Shown in pieces: positions 28,018-41,100 of a stretch of 64,000 bases of DNA (the first letter of the stretch is position 1; every line of letters starts with the position of its first letter). Origin of the DNA: Symbiodinium natans (lineage: Eukaryota > Sar > Dinophyceae > Suessiales > Symbiodiniaceae); assembly GCA_905221605.1 (NCBI GenBank), contig CAJNDS010002453.1:250001-314000 (forward strand). The letters are read 5' to 3'. The notes under the pieces are model-generated. The model did not search any database and was not told the DNA's origin. It saw only the letters and a list, made by a program, of their open reading frames with translations. The position numbers were made by a program, and so were the translations under genes.

Positions 28018-31000
28018 CGCAGGAAGCGCAGGAGTCCCAGCCGGTTCCTCCTCTCCCCTTGGGGAAGCCAGGGCCCTCGGAAGATGGAGGTGGCGTCTTT
28101 GTGAAGTACAAGGCTCGGAACCCATCGAAACCTAAACCTTAAACTCAACACAACCTCAAACCCGAAACCCGAAACCCGAAACCCGAAACCCGAGACCCGA
28201 AGTTCTGAACCCGGGCAGGTCCACGAGTCCAGCAGCGGCGCGGATCCTTCGGTGGAGGTGAAGCTTGAGCCGCTCTGGCGCCGCAGCACCCTTGTGGACC
28301 TGGCGAAGGATCTCTTGAAAGGGGGCGGGGGGGTGGTGTTGGGTGGGTGGATCATGTGGATCTGGGTTTCGGGTTCAGGTTTGTGCCTTAGGGTTTGGGG
28401 TTCAGGGTTTAGGATTTAGGGTGGGTGGGGGGATAACTGTTCTTGTTGGTGGTCGTGCTTATTGCTGGTCTGACAAGCATCGCCATTGGGATGATGATTA
28501 TGTCGACGGCGACGATGACGACGATGATGATTGTGATGACCATTAATGATGGCAATCTGTGGCTAGTTCTAGGCCCTTCTTTATGGGAACCTGTGACGGT
28601 ACTGGAGCATCACGTGCCCCCCTAATGGAGCCCTCCCAGTCCCTTAGGACGCTGTTGCGGACATCCTCCAGGCCGGTGCATCACGGTTTTTGCTCGAAAT
28701 AGGTAACGATCAGCTTTCCGCTCTGGGCTCCAAACCTGGATGTCAAGTCAGCACTGACGTCGCTGAGGTGCAGGCACAGGCTGTGAAGCCGGACCGCCCT
28801 CTGATGGACTTGGGCTTTGACTCGGCTGGAGCACTGAAGCTCAGAAACAAGCTGAGCAGGCCGATGGCATGGCATGGTTTGCACGGATCACGTGTGCTTG
28901 GATTACAGGCGCTTCTTGTGATTCATGCGAGGCGCCTGAAGATTGAGCTGCCTCCCACGCTTCTCTTTGACCATCCCACCATCAATGCAGTGCCCTCAGC
29001 TTGATGCGAGGCAGCCGCATATTGTCGCTATGATTTCCGTTTGGCTTCACTTCTGACGAAGGACATGGTGGACAATGGCTTGGCGCTGCTGTCAAAGAGA
29101 CCGATGACTCCCGCGCACACTGACGGCATCCCTGCGCCCACTGCGCAGCCCGTCGCTCATCACGTCCCGCGCCTAGACAGACGGCTGCTTGAGTTCCGGG
29201 CTCTGTCTTGCACGCCTTGAGGTGATAGTTTCCACGTCTTGCCAATTCCCTGGTGGTGCCAGCAGCAGCTCCATTGCAGGAGATGGGATAGGGGTGGCTT
29301 AGGAAACGGTCCTTGTCGAAGATGATTTTCACTCGTCGAGCTCAGGTTTGAAGCTCTACTGGGACATGTTGGCTGACAAGAAGGATGCCGTGGTTGAAGT
29401 GCCGCTAGCTCGTGCTGCTCCAAGCATGTTGCAGCCCCCCAAGAACCCCGAAACGCGCCCATGTGGACCCACCCGACAAGGCTGGGACCACGAGCTCTAC
29501 TACTCCAAAGAGCCACAGGAAGGCAAGACCTATGCCCGCCATGGCGGCTTTGTTGAGGCATGGTCATGCAAAGTCTCGTTTTGGTCATGATGTTGTTGCC
29601 CTTGCGCAGCAAAATGTAGCAAACGATGTTCAGGGCATGGACCTCTTCGATGTGACATACTTCGGACTGGGCAGTGCTGAGGCGAAGTGTACTAGTGACT
29701 TGCTCGTGACAGCGTTCGCGCTTGGAGCATGCTCTCCACCGCTCTTTTCCCCCTCCAGGCCAGGACCACAGACCCGCAGCAGCGGATGTTGTTGGGAGCA
29801 GCGTACGATGCACTTCGTGGGGACGGCTGCTTTGGTCGCACAAGTCTAGCAGCCTCCCGGGAAACCAGATGCGACTCTTCACGTGCCTGCACAGGGTGTC
29901 CGAAGCCCATCTGCCTTTCATGATTCATGAAGCTGAGGCTATGATAAAGCCTTGCTTCAGAACAATCCCTTGGCAACTTGGCTAGGGGGTGAAACGCACT
30001 GGCCGAGGTAGTTGTGTTTTGCCTTGTCATGCACCTAGCTTGCTGACCAAGGGTGTCTTCACCGCGCTGAGCAACATGGAATGGTTCCACTTGGCCGTGT
30101 CCAAACCTGGAGTCTATACTGGCCCTGGTGTGTCGAGTGCCATTGCCGCCAATCGCATCAGAGACTTAGATGCACACAGGCTTGTGAATGTGAAAGGATT
30201 CGTGACGTTTTATACGAATGCTTGCATTGGAAATCTGTAGCGGATGGCGGATGTACCCAGGCTATGTATTCGGCCTCAAAGGGCCTAGCATGACAGCCTT
30301 GGCCTTAGTTTCTGCAGCCGCCATTTTCTAGGGAAGCCTACAAGGGGTTGTTTAAGCCGAGCTGCCGCTTCAGATCGACACGGCCTGTTCCTCCTCATTG
30401 TCTGCGTTGCACGCTGCGCTCCGATCGCTTGAGGACTGCCTGCGGCGATCTGCTTGTTTTTGCAACATTGGGGGTAGCGGGTTGGCGTCAGTACTGCCAC
30501 TCTCTAAACCCTAAGCAGACACAGACACAGTCTTCTCCGAAACAAGATGTGTTAAGCTCCGAGAATATCCCCGCAATCGACTCAATTGACGCAGGGCCGC
30601 CGCTCCCATGGAGCCCGCGGTGCTCTGCTGTCGGCTGCAGAGGCTGGTTTTAGGTTGCCGGTGTCCGTCGCAGCGGGTACCGGGTTAAGGGCAAATAGGG
30701 CAGCAAAACCGCAGTTTCTGTCAGGTCCTGCACGGACCAAGCAGCTTCGTGCTGCGCTCTGTGGCTGGTATGCTTTCGCCAGACGGTCGGTGCAAGACCT
30801 TTGATGCCACGGCAGACGGCACCTCGGCAGCATAAGCAGCATATGAGGGTAGGAAAAGCCGTACGTGATCTGACTTGCTGGCAGACTGCCCCTGAATCAT
30901 GAAGGCTACATCCGCGGTGAGGGTGCTGGCGCGATGCTGCTCAAGTCCTCGGCAGATGCCGAGGAGGGGCGATGCCAGCAAGTGGCAGAGGCACGCCATA

Positions 31001-34000
31001 GTGCAGTGTTTAGGGGATGAAGCTTCTTGATCGCCCGGACATTCCTCCGACCTTTCCTGCAGAACCCTGAGCCATGCAGGTGGGCGGCGTGGCAGCTGGA
31101 CAGCACTGAAGAGCTTGCCAACTTCTTGTTTGCACACATGTGCTCTGATCGTGCTGTTTCAAGCAGATGGCAGTGCAGGGTAACAGAAGCCTGCTCGAGG
31201 TGATGAACCAAGATGGCAAGAGTGCCACATTGACGGCTCCAAACGGTCACTTGCATGTCAAAGAGCTTCACGGGATTCTTCACGTCATGCTGCAAACAGC
31301 AGAGCATAGCAATGTCCAGCTGCTCCCCAAGCTTTGCAAGCGAGGCCCTAGCCAGGAGGAGCTGCTGCAGCAGGCTCTGCGCGAGGCACAGCTCCCCGCG
31401 CAGGCGCTCGGCGCGGTGGAATGCCGCTCACCAGAGACACAAAAGAGTTTTTTGCGGACACTTGCTAGTGGTACACGAGGAGGGAAAAGGAAAGTTTCGG
31501 GTGAGCTCCTTTCTGTGAGCTTGCTAGGAAAGCATGGAAGGTGCCTGGGCACCTAGGGTTGTTCCAAACCAGGGCCTTCGGACAAAAGTGGATTTTTCGG
31601 AAACATCCGAGGCCACGGAACCGGCACAGCGCTCGGAGACCCCATCGAGGTTGGGGCGATCAAGGCCGCACTCGGGCAGCTCGGAGAAGATTGGAGAAGA
31701 GTTCGGATGAATGCCCCAAAGCCCTAGACTCTAGACTCCCTAGACCCAGCAAACCTTGCAGGACCTAAGCCCTACAAGCCCTAGAGGCTCTCACAAGCCT
31801 TCACATGCCCCGCAAAGCCGAAGCCCTCAACACCTCATGGGTGGCTGGTTGCTCCGATTGACACTTAAGGCGAGTGCTCGACTCGAAGTCTGAAGGCGTG
31901 CTGCCACTGTTCCTTGCAGCAGCTTGGAAGCAACTTGTGGGAGTGGGAAATGGCCCTCAACAGTCCCTCAACCAACGGAAACTGGATTCTCCAGGTAAGG
32001 CACAACAATTCTGAAACCACTCAACCCACCGAAACTTTACATGTTGCTAGGTAGACTAAGACCCAGCAGTTCTAAACCCGCAGGCGGCCAAGTCGAATCA
32101 TGGGCACCTCGAAGGGGCTGCAGGCCCGGATTCGGGGGGTTTGGGCTGGTGATGCTTTGAGACGCCTTGAGACGCCTTGAGTGCCAAAGCGCCAATGCCG
32201 CCATCTTGCAGGCTTCGCTGGCCTGACAAAGGTGCGAGCCCTACCAACCTCCCGCTCGCTCTCCTTTTTTGTCAAGGGTCTTCCTTGCTGCTTTGCCCGA
32301 TCATGAACCACGGACAGCTGAACCTCAGGTAGCCGCATGCTTGCGGCGTGGAGAGGTTCCTCCGAACATCCACTTTCAGGCTCAGCCTGTGCAGATCAGA
32401 AGTGCTGATGCACGGTGGCGTTCGACGATGCTACCAGTATGCTAGCATGCCATCCCCCAGGAGCTGAACCCGCACATCTCCTTGGAGCAGTCTCGTCTCA
32501 GCGTACCGACATCCTCTGTGAAGCTTGAGCACGGAGCCAACCAGGACCGAACTTGGTGAACTGGGTTTGGGGTTTGAGGTTTGAGGTGTAGTGGAGGGCT
32601 TAGTGGGCTTTTGAGGGCTTAGCTACCACCTGCACAGGCATCTGCAGCGATGGGCGTGTCGTCCTTTGGTTCCGGCGGCACGAACTGGCAAGCCTTTCTT
32701 TTGTTGCTTCTGTTCCCTATCGCTCGTATGACTACTGAGATGCCAAACTAAAGAGGTGACGTAGGCTTCAAGTACTTGCCAAGGTTTCGGCGGCACAAAC
32801 ACGCATGCGTGGCTTGGGAATAGTTTCAGCTTCATGATTTGTCCGTAAGTGATTTTGATGTGCAAATGTGCTTGGTAGCAGAACAGTACAGTGTGAACCA
32901 GCAAATAAGAAAACATGACGATATGTCCCGAAGGCTGCTGATGGCGTCACAGTCCCACAGCGCATGGAGCTCAGGTCTCTAGAGGAACCACAATACACAG
33001 AGTCCGTGCTGGTGGCAGTAGCTGCTACTTGTAGACATGCCTTACGTTGCCATGACTGTCATGTCGAGTGGGTGGTGAGCAGCCTGTAAAACTCTCAGGG
33101 AGCTGTGGCGGCTGAGCCTCAGTGGCCCAAGCGCGTGGCCTTCCTCTTTACAGGCACTCGGCAGCGACTCGCGGCATGTCGGTTCAGTGTCGGTGCTCTC
33201 AGCAGCTGAGGACAGGGCTCCCAACTGCCAGAGATGGGGAAGAAGCTTTATAAGACTGACGCCGCTTCGGCTGCACCTGGCTCGTAGTTTTTTCACTTCT
33301 TTCGTTTTTTGTTGTTTTTCCGCGCTCTTTCTCTATCACACACGCACTTGCCGCTCTGTGAGGAGCACTTCCGGACGGCGCTGGACCGCTGCGCACAGGT
33401 GCTGGAGGGCCACTCTCTGCTGGAACCGACAGGGGACGCTGAGCGGCACAGTCGGGTGAAATTCTGCCGAAGATTCAATGACTTGAGAGGCTTCTCTGGG
33501 CACATGCACTCAAGTCCTGTACAACATCTGTGTATCTATTTACATGAATGCAAACGCTAAACCCACAAATAAATACATAGGTAAACATATATGTATATGT
33601 GTATGTATGTATACATATAGTATACATATATGTAGCCGTCTATGCATAACTCTAAAGCGCCATATCGACACAGACACTAGCCTTAAATGTATGTTAGAAC
33701 AGTACATGAACCTTTTCACCGTGCATGACCTGAAGAGAGCCTCGTTTTACATGTATAAACGAGGACCTCAGGGACTTGCTCTTCGCTGATGGTCCGGAGG
33801 CTGCCACGAGGTTTGAACAGTCCGGCGCCCAGGATTCTCTTTGCACCTTAAGAACTCACATGAGCTGACATAGGCTTAGGGTTTAGGGTTTTTAGGGTTT
33901 AGGGTTTAATTTAGGGTTAGCTCTCTCCAGCTTTCACTGATCCTGAGCAGGCAAGCTCCACATCCCCAAGCCTCTGAGGTCTACGTCACTTTCCCAGCTG

Positions 34001-36803
34001 GCAATTTTCGCCTTGGAGTACGCCTTGAGTGAGATGTGGAAGGCCAGAGGCCTCCAGCCCTTTGCGGTGCTCGGGCACAGCGTGCCTCGGATTCGGTGGC
34101 GGAGATATCAGGGTTTAGAGTTTAGGGATCCCTGTTGTCAGGTTTAGGGATGGCCGAGATGTCATGAAATGTTGCGAGATGTTGAGAGGTTTGAGGGTGT
34201 GGGGTCCCTGGTCTGGTGTTCTGCAATTGGGGGTGTGGTCAAGAGTGGAGCACCAAGAGAGTGAGCTAGCCAACTATTAAAGACTGCCTCCCTGCGTGGC
34301 GGGATCCTAAGGTGGGCGAGTACGCCGCCGCTGTCCTGGCCGGGACCATGTCCCTGGAGACAGGTCTGAAGCTGGTGGCCAGGCGTGCGGAGCTCATCGA
34401 CCAGAAGTGCGACATAGGACCGAGGGGCCGATCCGAGACTTTCGGGGGGAAAGCTGGCTAGGGCCGCTGCTACGTCAAGGGCCTCGAATGTGCAGGAGTG
34501 GGTGGGATGGCTTCAATATTTGCATCGGAAGACGATGTGAAGAAGGCTGGGTAACAGAAGTAACCGAAGGCTCATGTGGACGGGTGCCACTTTGCACCGA
34601 TGAGGCTGTGCAGGAAGTGAAGAAGGGTTTGCCAAAGGAGCAGACGGTGGTGATTGCCGTCCCGCTCCCATCTGATCGAAACAAGGTATTTGTAGATCTT
34701 TACAGTACCTGTTGCTTTAGTACTGGTAGCTGTTGCTTCGGAGCCCTTAGGCGTTGAATGGTCCAATGCAGACGGTTGTGTCTGGACACAAAGCCGCAGT
34801 GCAGAAGCCTGGCCGCAGTTAACTGCACCCCTAGAGTATCCTAGAGTGTCGAGAATCCTCTTATTGCCCGCTCGCCTGAGCTTAGGCTGGTGTGCCAGAA
34901 AGTTGGTGCTCAAAGCAAAATGCCGCTTGGCGCTGCCTGTTATGAGCCTCACATTGCTTGGCTCGTTGTTTTGTTTTTTCGGGGGCCACTGCTTTCGTGA
35001 CCCATGCCTGGCCAAGGCTCAGCATCCCTCATGCCATGCACTCGCCGCTGATGGCACCTATCTTACCAGAACTGCGTGAGGCGATGCAGGCGTGCAAGTC
35101 GCTCAGCCGCGACACTGTTGTACGATCCCTGAAAGAAGCCCCGAACCCTACACTCCAAAGCTTTCTTTCGACTGTGGTTTAGCCGAGTTTGATCACCTGA
35201 GGCTCCAGCCACCACGAAGCGACATTCATTTCATCTCCAGCCTCACCGGCAAGGAGGTTACCAAAGAGATTTGCGATCCGAACTATTGGGTGGGCCATCA
35301 GCTCAGACCCACAGCTCATCCGGTTTAGGCTTTAGTGTTGACGGTTGGGACAACGCTACCGAGTTTTTTGAGGCATCCACCTGGGCACTTAGGCCACGAT
35401 GAGCCGAAGCCTATGCTCTTTGTCCAAGGTGCAATGACCATAATGACCCAAGCCCTACCCCTAAACCCCGAATCCATGAAGCCTGAAGCCCAGTGCTCCC
35501 AAAGATTCTCAATTTGGCAGGCATGGCAGAGCTTCGTCGACTCAATTGCGAGGCAATCTGGACCGAGTAAAGATGCTGGGGTGTAGGTTCCGGGTTAGGA
35601 TGGGTTGCAGTAGGGCGTATGGCAGCGACATGACTAAAGTCGAAAAGCTAGAGCAATCTTGCAATCTGTGATGAGCGTGGCTTCACCTTCTTCGAGTCTC
35701 CAGCTCCGGAGGCGTACTTGGAGGTTGGACCGCAGCCCATTCTTGTCAAGTGGCTGGGCACATTTGTGGAGACTCCTGTGATGTGCACTGCGCCACAGCA
35801 ATATGTTCTTGCATGATGCATGTGGTGTGTGTGTGTGTGCTTAGGATGGGCCGCCGATGTGTGGCAGAGCAGGCTGGGTGTCTCATGAGTCCAAGCAAAG
35901 CCGACACCTCCCTTCAAAATTATTAACAGGCCAAGGATCAGTCTGGCCTGGAGAAGCTGGAGTGGCTGGCCAGCCTCCAACCCGGCAGCCTCTTGGCTTA
36001 GTGGCCTCAAGGTCGTCTTTGATGCAAATTAGGGCATATTAGGGCCTTTTCGGACATCCTCTGTGCGAGAGAGCCCATGTTAGCAGGAAGGGGGACGTGT
36101 CCCGAGGAGACGATGTGGAGAGTATGCTGATCTGCTCGCGAGCCCTCGGCGTTGCGTTCGACCGACCTTCGGAGCTGACGCCACAGCCGCTGCCCTGGCG
36201 AGCGCCACTGCTTCACCCTTTGACGCTCGTCGCCCATTGGAAGATGAACCTGAGACCCTCGACTCCTGAGCTCTCCTAAGCCACTCCCGACACAACGAGC
36301 ACTGCCACTGCATCGCTACCTGCCAGACCACGACCGATACTGCCGCGACGACTACTACCCTTGGCCACCGTGGTGCGACGGTGCACCTTCGAAAAAGCGC
36401 AACCTTAAATGTGCAAGCCCTTTACCCATCCTTTACCTTAAACTCTGGGAGACTGATGCATTGGTAGCATGGACGCTATCATGATTCAGCCATGGATGCT
36501 ACAGTACTACTACCTGCGGTGACAGTAACTGATGCTTTCTTTACACAGCAAAGCCTGTGTTTGGCCTGTCAAAACGTGTCAAAACGCAGGGAGAAGACCG
36601 TTGTTCGAGAAACGACGAGCAATCAAGTCCGATGGCTTATTTGTGGCCTTCAACAAGCACCGCGACAACAAAAAACATCTGAAGAATGGTTGCTGTAGAA
36701 TCTGTATTCTGGCTTGAAAAATACAAGCAAAAACAATCGGCAGAAATGGTAAGCAACTTACGACTACGACTAACTACTACTACTGCTACTACTACTGCTA
36801 CTG

Positions 36804-36849
<46 letters not shown>

Positions 36850-36881
36850 CAGTACTACTACTACTACTACTACTGCTGCTG

Positions 36882-36925
<44 letters not shown>

Positions 36926-36938
36926 GCTACTGCTACTG

Positions 36939-37034
<96 letters not shown>

Positions 37035-38030
37035 GGGTTGCGCGCCTCAGGGCGCCTGGTGCTTTGGGGTGTGTGAGGTGCTGGAAAGCATGGTTTTTGC
37101 GATGTATTTGCACATGTGTGTAAAAAGTCCGAAAACGCGAAAATCGCGCTAACTAATTTTAAGGCCAAAATCGAAGCCCGAAACGCGAAACCCGGTATTC
37201 ACAGCGGTTTATGGCCAAAACACAGGTATTTACAGCGTTTTCGCCCCGCTGCCAATGAAACAGTCCATCCTTGCAGGTGGCAATACTCTTGCGAGTGTTT
37301 CAGACAGTTCGCACGTCATAGATCTGCAGACTTGTTGAGGCTCCCTCAACCCGAAACCCTTAACCCTTAAACCCACCACATATCCCAAACCCCATCGAAA
37401 CAGCCCAAAAGTCCTTTGACAAACTCTCAAGTGCAAGCTCAAAAGTCCTATGACCTTACACCCTAAACCCTAAACCCCAAAGAAAAAGCCCAAAAGTACA
37501 GCCTCAAGCCCAAACTCTCAAGTGCAAGCTCAAAAGTCTCATGACCTGACACCCTAAACCCTAAACCCCAAAGAAAAAGCCCAAAAGTACAGCCTCAAGC
37601 TCAAACTCTCAAGTGCAAGCTCAAAAGTCCTATGACCTTACACCCTAAACCCTAAACCCCAAAGAAAAAGCCCAAAAGTACAGCCTCAAGCCCAAACTCT
37701 CAAGTGCAAGCTCAAAAGTCTCATGACCTGACACCCTAAACCCTAAACCCCATAGAAAAAGCCCAAAAGTACAGCCTCAAGCCCAAACTCTCAAGTGCAA
37801 ATTCAAAAGTCCTATGACCTTACACCCTAAACCCTAAACCCCATAGAAAAAGCCCAAAAGTACAGCCTCAAGCCCAAACCCTCAAGTGCAAGGCCAAGGC
37901 AAAAACGCTGTAAATACCAGTCGTTTGTGCATGGACGCAATACGAATGACGTTCTTATCCCCCCCCCCCCCCCCCCCCCCACCCCCCCCCCCCCCCCTAG
38001 AAACGACCAGGCGCCAGGAAGCGCGCATGG

Positions 38031-38129
<99 letters not shown>

Positions 38130-41100
38130 CTACTCCTACTCCTACGACTGCTACGACTGCTACGACTGTTACGACGACGACGACTACTACTTTGTATTGA
38201 AATTCTACTACTCATACTAGTACTCGTACCAGTGCAAGTACAGAGGAGAGGCAATGTTTTGCCCCTCGGGGCCTGAAGGCATCATGGGGTCGTTTTGGAC
38301 GGTGGCGATTTGCTGATACAGTCTGCTGGGGCAAAAATTTCGACATCCAAGGTGCGCTATCCAACGCTTTCTTCTGAATCTGACCTAAAGGCCCTTAGAA
38401 CAGTACCATTTTTGCACCGGAAGCTTGCCAAAACTGTCGGAGCAAACGCGTCTGTTTTCCAGACTCCGCTTATGCAAGACTTTGAACTCAATTGAAGAGC
38501 TTGTACTGACACTATCGAAAATTTGGGGGTGGGGTTTGCGCTCTGCCCCCACCCGCCCCCCCCGGAACCTCCCGCTTTAGCACATCCCAGCCAGAGGCAA
38601 TCCAGCAGCCCTCGTTTGCTTTGACCCTTACCTTCTCTTCTCGCTTCATAAGCAGGCTGTTTGCATGCAATAACACGCTCGGTAAAGTGAAAGGCTTGTA
38701 CTGGCACCGTTGAACGGCATTTGGGGTCTGCGTCCGCCCCACCCTTCCCTGCGATAACACAGCAAAACCAAAGCCAGGTAGGCCAAAGGATTGAACGTAG
38801 GAAGAGGTAACCCTCAACGTCCGTGGGCAAACCATTATCTGCTCGTGCAGTGCTCAGGCTGGGCCAGAAGTTGGGCACGGATGCCGGAGTCTCCACCTTC
38901 GAGACCAGCGAGATGGCAGTGGACATTAACAGCCAAGCCATGCAGCTCTTCCAGCAGCATTGTGGCTTGCCTCGAAACTCATGTAATGGTAGGTGTCGTT
39001 GGCGCCAAGCACATCGAAAATACGACATCCTAGAGGTCTTCTTAGCGTCTTCTCTGGTTCTTTCTTGCTTTCCCACTGACCCAACATCGGGCTCGCTGAG
39101 TGGTTGTTGAGGGATGGTGTGTGAATGTTACCACATCTGAAGAAGACAAAGAGGACCGGCATTTATATTGGATTCCTCCCTGAGCCTATTCCAGGTGTCT
39201 TTGAGCGTGTTGTCCTCCCGGGAGCCAGCCACTTGCTTCTCGCTGCAGCATCGCATCTGCGGCTCGCAGAGGGCACTGGACAGAGCTTTGCAGCTGTGGA
39301 GCTCTCTGATGCCATCTTTCAAGTGCCATTTGTGGTCTCCGACGAGGGCGGGATGCGTGTCCGATGCGTGGCTTCGTCCGACAGCACCGAAGTTGCCAGT
39401 GTCCAAGTGGAGGATGGTATTCCCACCGAAGCAACTGTACACGCACGCTTTGGATCTGCCCACCTTGTTCCTTTCCTCGAGCGCAAGCCAGACAAGCTGG
39501 AAACCTGGCGCAAGCTGGTTGAGGCGGACCAGCAACCAGAGCAAGACGTCAACCAGCTTTACGCATCGTTTTCCGAGCGAGGCTTGAGCTATGGCACATC
39601 CTTTCAGACTCTGAGCAGCACGGCTTGCTTCTCAGATCTCGGTGCGCTGGCTCGCTTGCAGGATCCGTGCAAGGCTGCTTGTGCAGCATGGGAGAAGTCC
39701 TTGCAGCTGCTGCACCCCGCACAGCTCGACGGCGCTCTGCAGTTACTTGTGGAGTTGGCGGCCAGACAGGGCCAGGAGAAGGCGACTTACCTCCCCTTTG
39801 CTGTGCGGCGGACGACCATTGCTGCCCAATGCCCACCAGGGGAGTTGTGGGCGGCGGTCCGCGTTCAGGAGCCTTCATCTCATGCCGTCGTACGCCGATA
39901 CGTCAGCCGCAGCTAAGAACTAAGAACCCTGTCTAAGAACGATTGAAGTGCTCGGTACCATGTACGAAGCGTTTCGCATTCTCTTCTTGCTTTGCAGGAG
40001 CGCTCCGAGGCATCCCTGGTCGCGGATGTGGAGATCTTCAACTCTGAGGGCCAGTTGGCCGCGTACCTGGAGGGTGCCAGCTGCAGGCGAGCGGATCCAT
40101 CTGCCACCCAGGAGCGGGATGGCTCGGACGATTCCCTGTGCCTGGGCAAAGGGTGTTGGAAGTTGCAGGGCGCGTAGAAGCGTGCAGATGTTCTAGAGAA
40201 TCTAGACGAGGGAGTTTGCGAAGTCCAGGGCCCGTGGACCGCTTCCGCCCAGGTATGACATCGAGTGGAAGGACGCTGCACTTGTGGGCAACGCCGAGGA
40301 CGCAACGAAGAAGGCTCTTCAATCTCCGGCCGTGGTGGTCTGCCCAGCAGGCAGGACTGCAGGGTTCATGGCATGTCCAACATCAACGTGGCTTTACGCA
40401 CAAGGAGTAGCGTAGGTGCCTCGGGGAGGGGGGTAGAGAACTGTAGTGGATGTTGCCAGATGTATTTGCTGACAGGCAAGGCGCGTGGTGAGAAGCTGAT
40501 CAAGATGGTCGGATTGCCCGATGCTAGCATGGTTCTCAGCTCTCACGTTGCATCGCTGCTTCGTCGTTACTTGGGAGCCTCAGGCGTAGTAACCGCCGTG
40601 GATGATGCGGTCTCCGCAATCAAGGCTTGGCTTCATGTCCACTTTTGTTTAGCCTGCATTATCAATAATTTATGGCGAACAGACGGGCTCCTTCAACGAG
40701 TCTGAGCTTCAGCCAATCACCTTGGACCTTCTTCGATCGTCTATGATCGTCTCCTGCGCTCAAGGCTGGAGATGCTGCGACTGTGGTGCTGGATGGCTCC
40801 GGTGATCAGCTGGATTCACTGGACGCCGCCCTGCGCCTTCTTCAAGCTGCTGTGGCAGCTTCGCAGCCTCCCCATGTTCTGCTTGTCACAGGCCGGAGCA
40901 AAGACAGCAAAAGGCAAGAATTCTGTGAGAGAGATGCACCTTTCACATAGTGCCCTTTCGGACGAAGGTGGAGCGCAACCACCTGAGATGACCGATGCCA
41001 AGCGGCACGATCCCGACCACGCAGGTCCGGGCGGGGAATGCAGCGCCTGTGCAAAATCCAACATGGTAGTTTGCGGGGCATATCCCTGACAGCTTTGTGA

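Larger units (their letters stand above)
36000..38820. other. Large presumed intron between AT1 and DH1
   Basis: About 2.8 kb without PKS motifs, between the AT1 C-terminus and the first DH1 exon. It contains a CTA array, a 91-bp satellite, a poly-C run and a second CTA array. It may hold more than one intron with unrecognised linker exons. Confidence 0.5.

Noticed and set aside
29160-29921. 253-codon minus-strand ORF opposite KS1
   Set aside because: The plus strand holds ordered KS motifs; the minus frame is low-complexity and motif-free.
36637-37168. Poly-Thr/poly-Val/poly-Ser ORFs
   Set aside because: Artefacts of the CTA array, as above; the same holds for 37886-38254.
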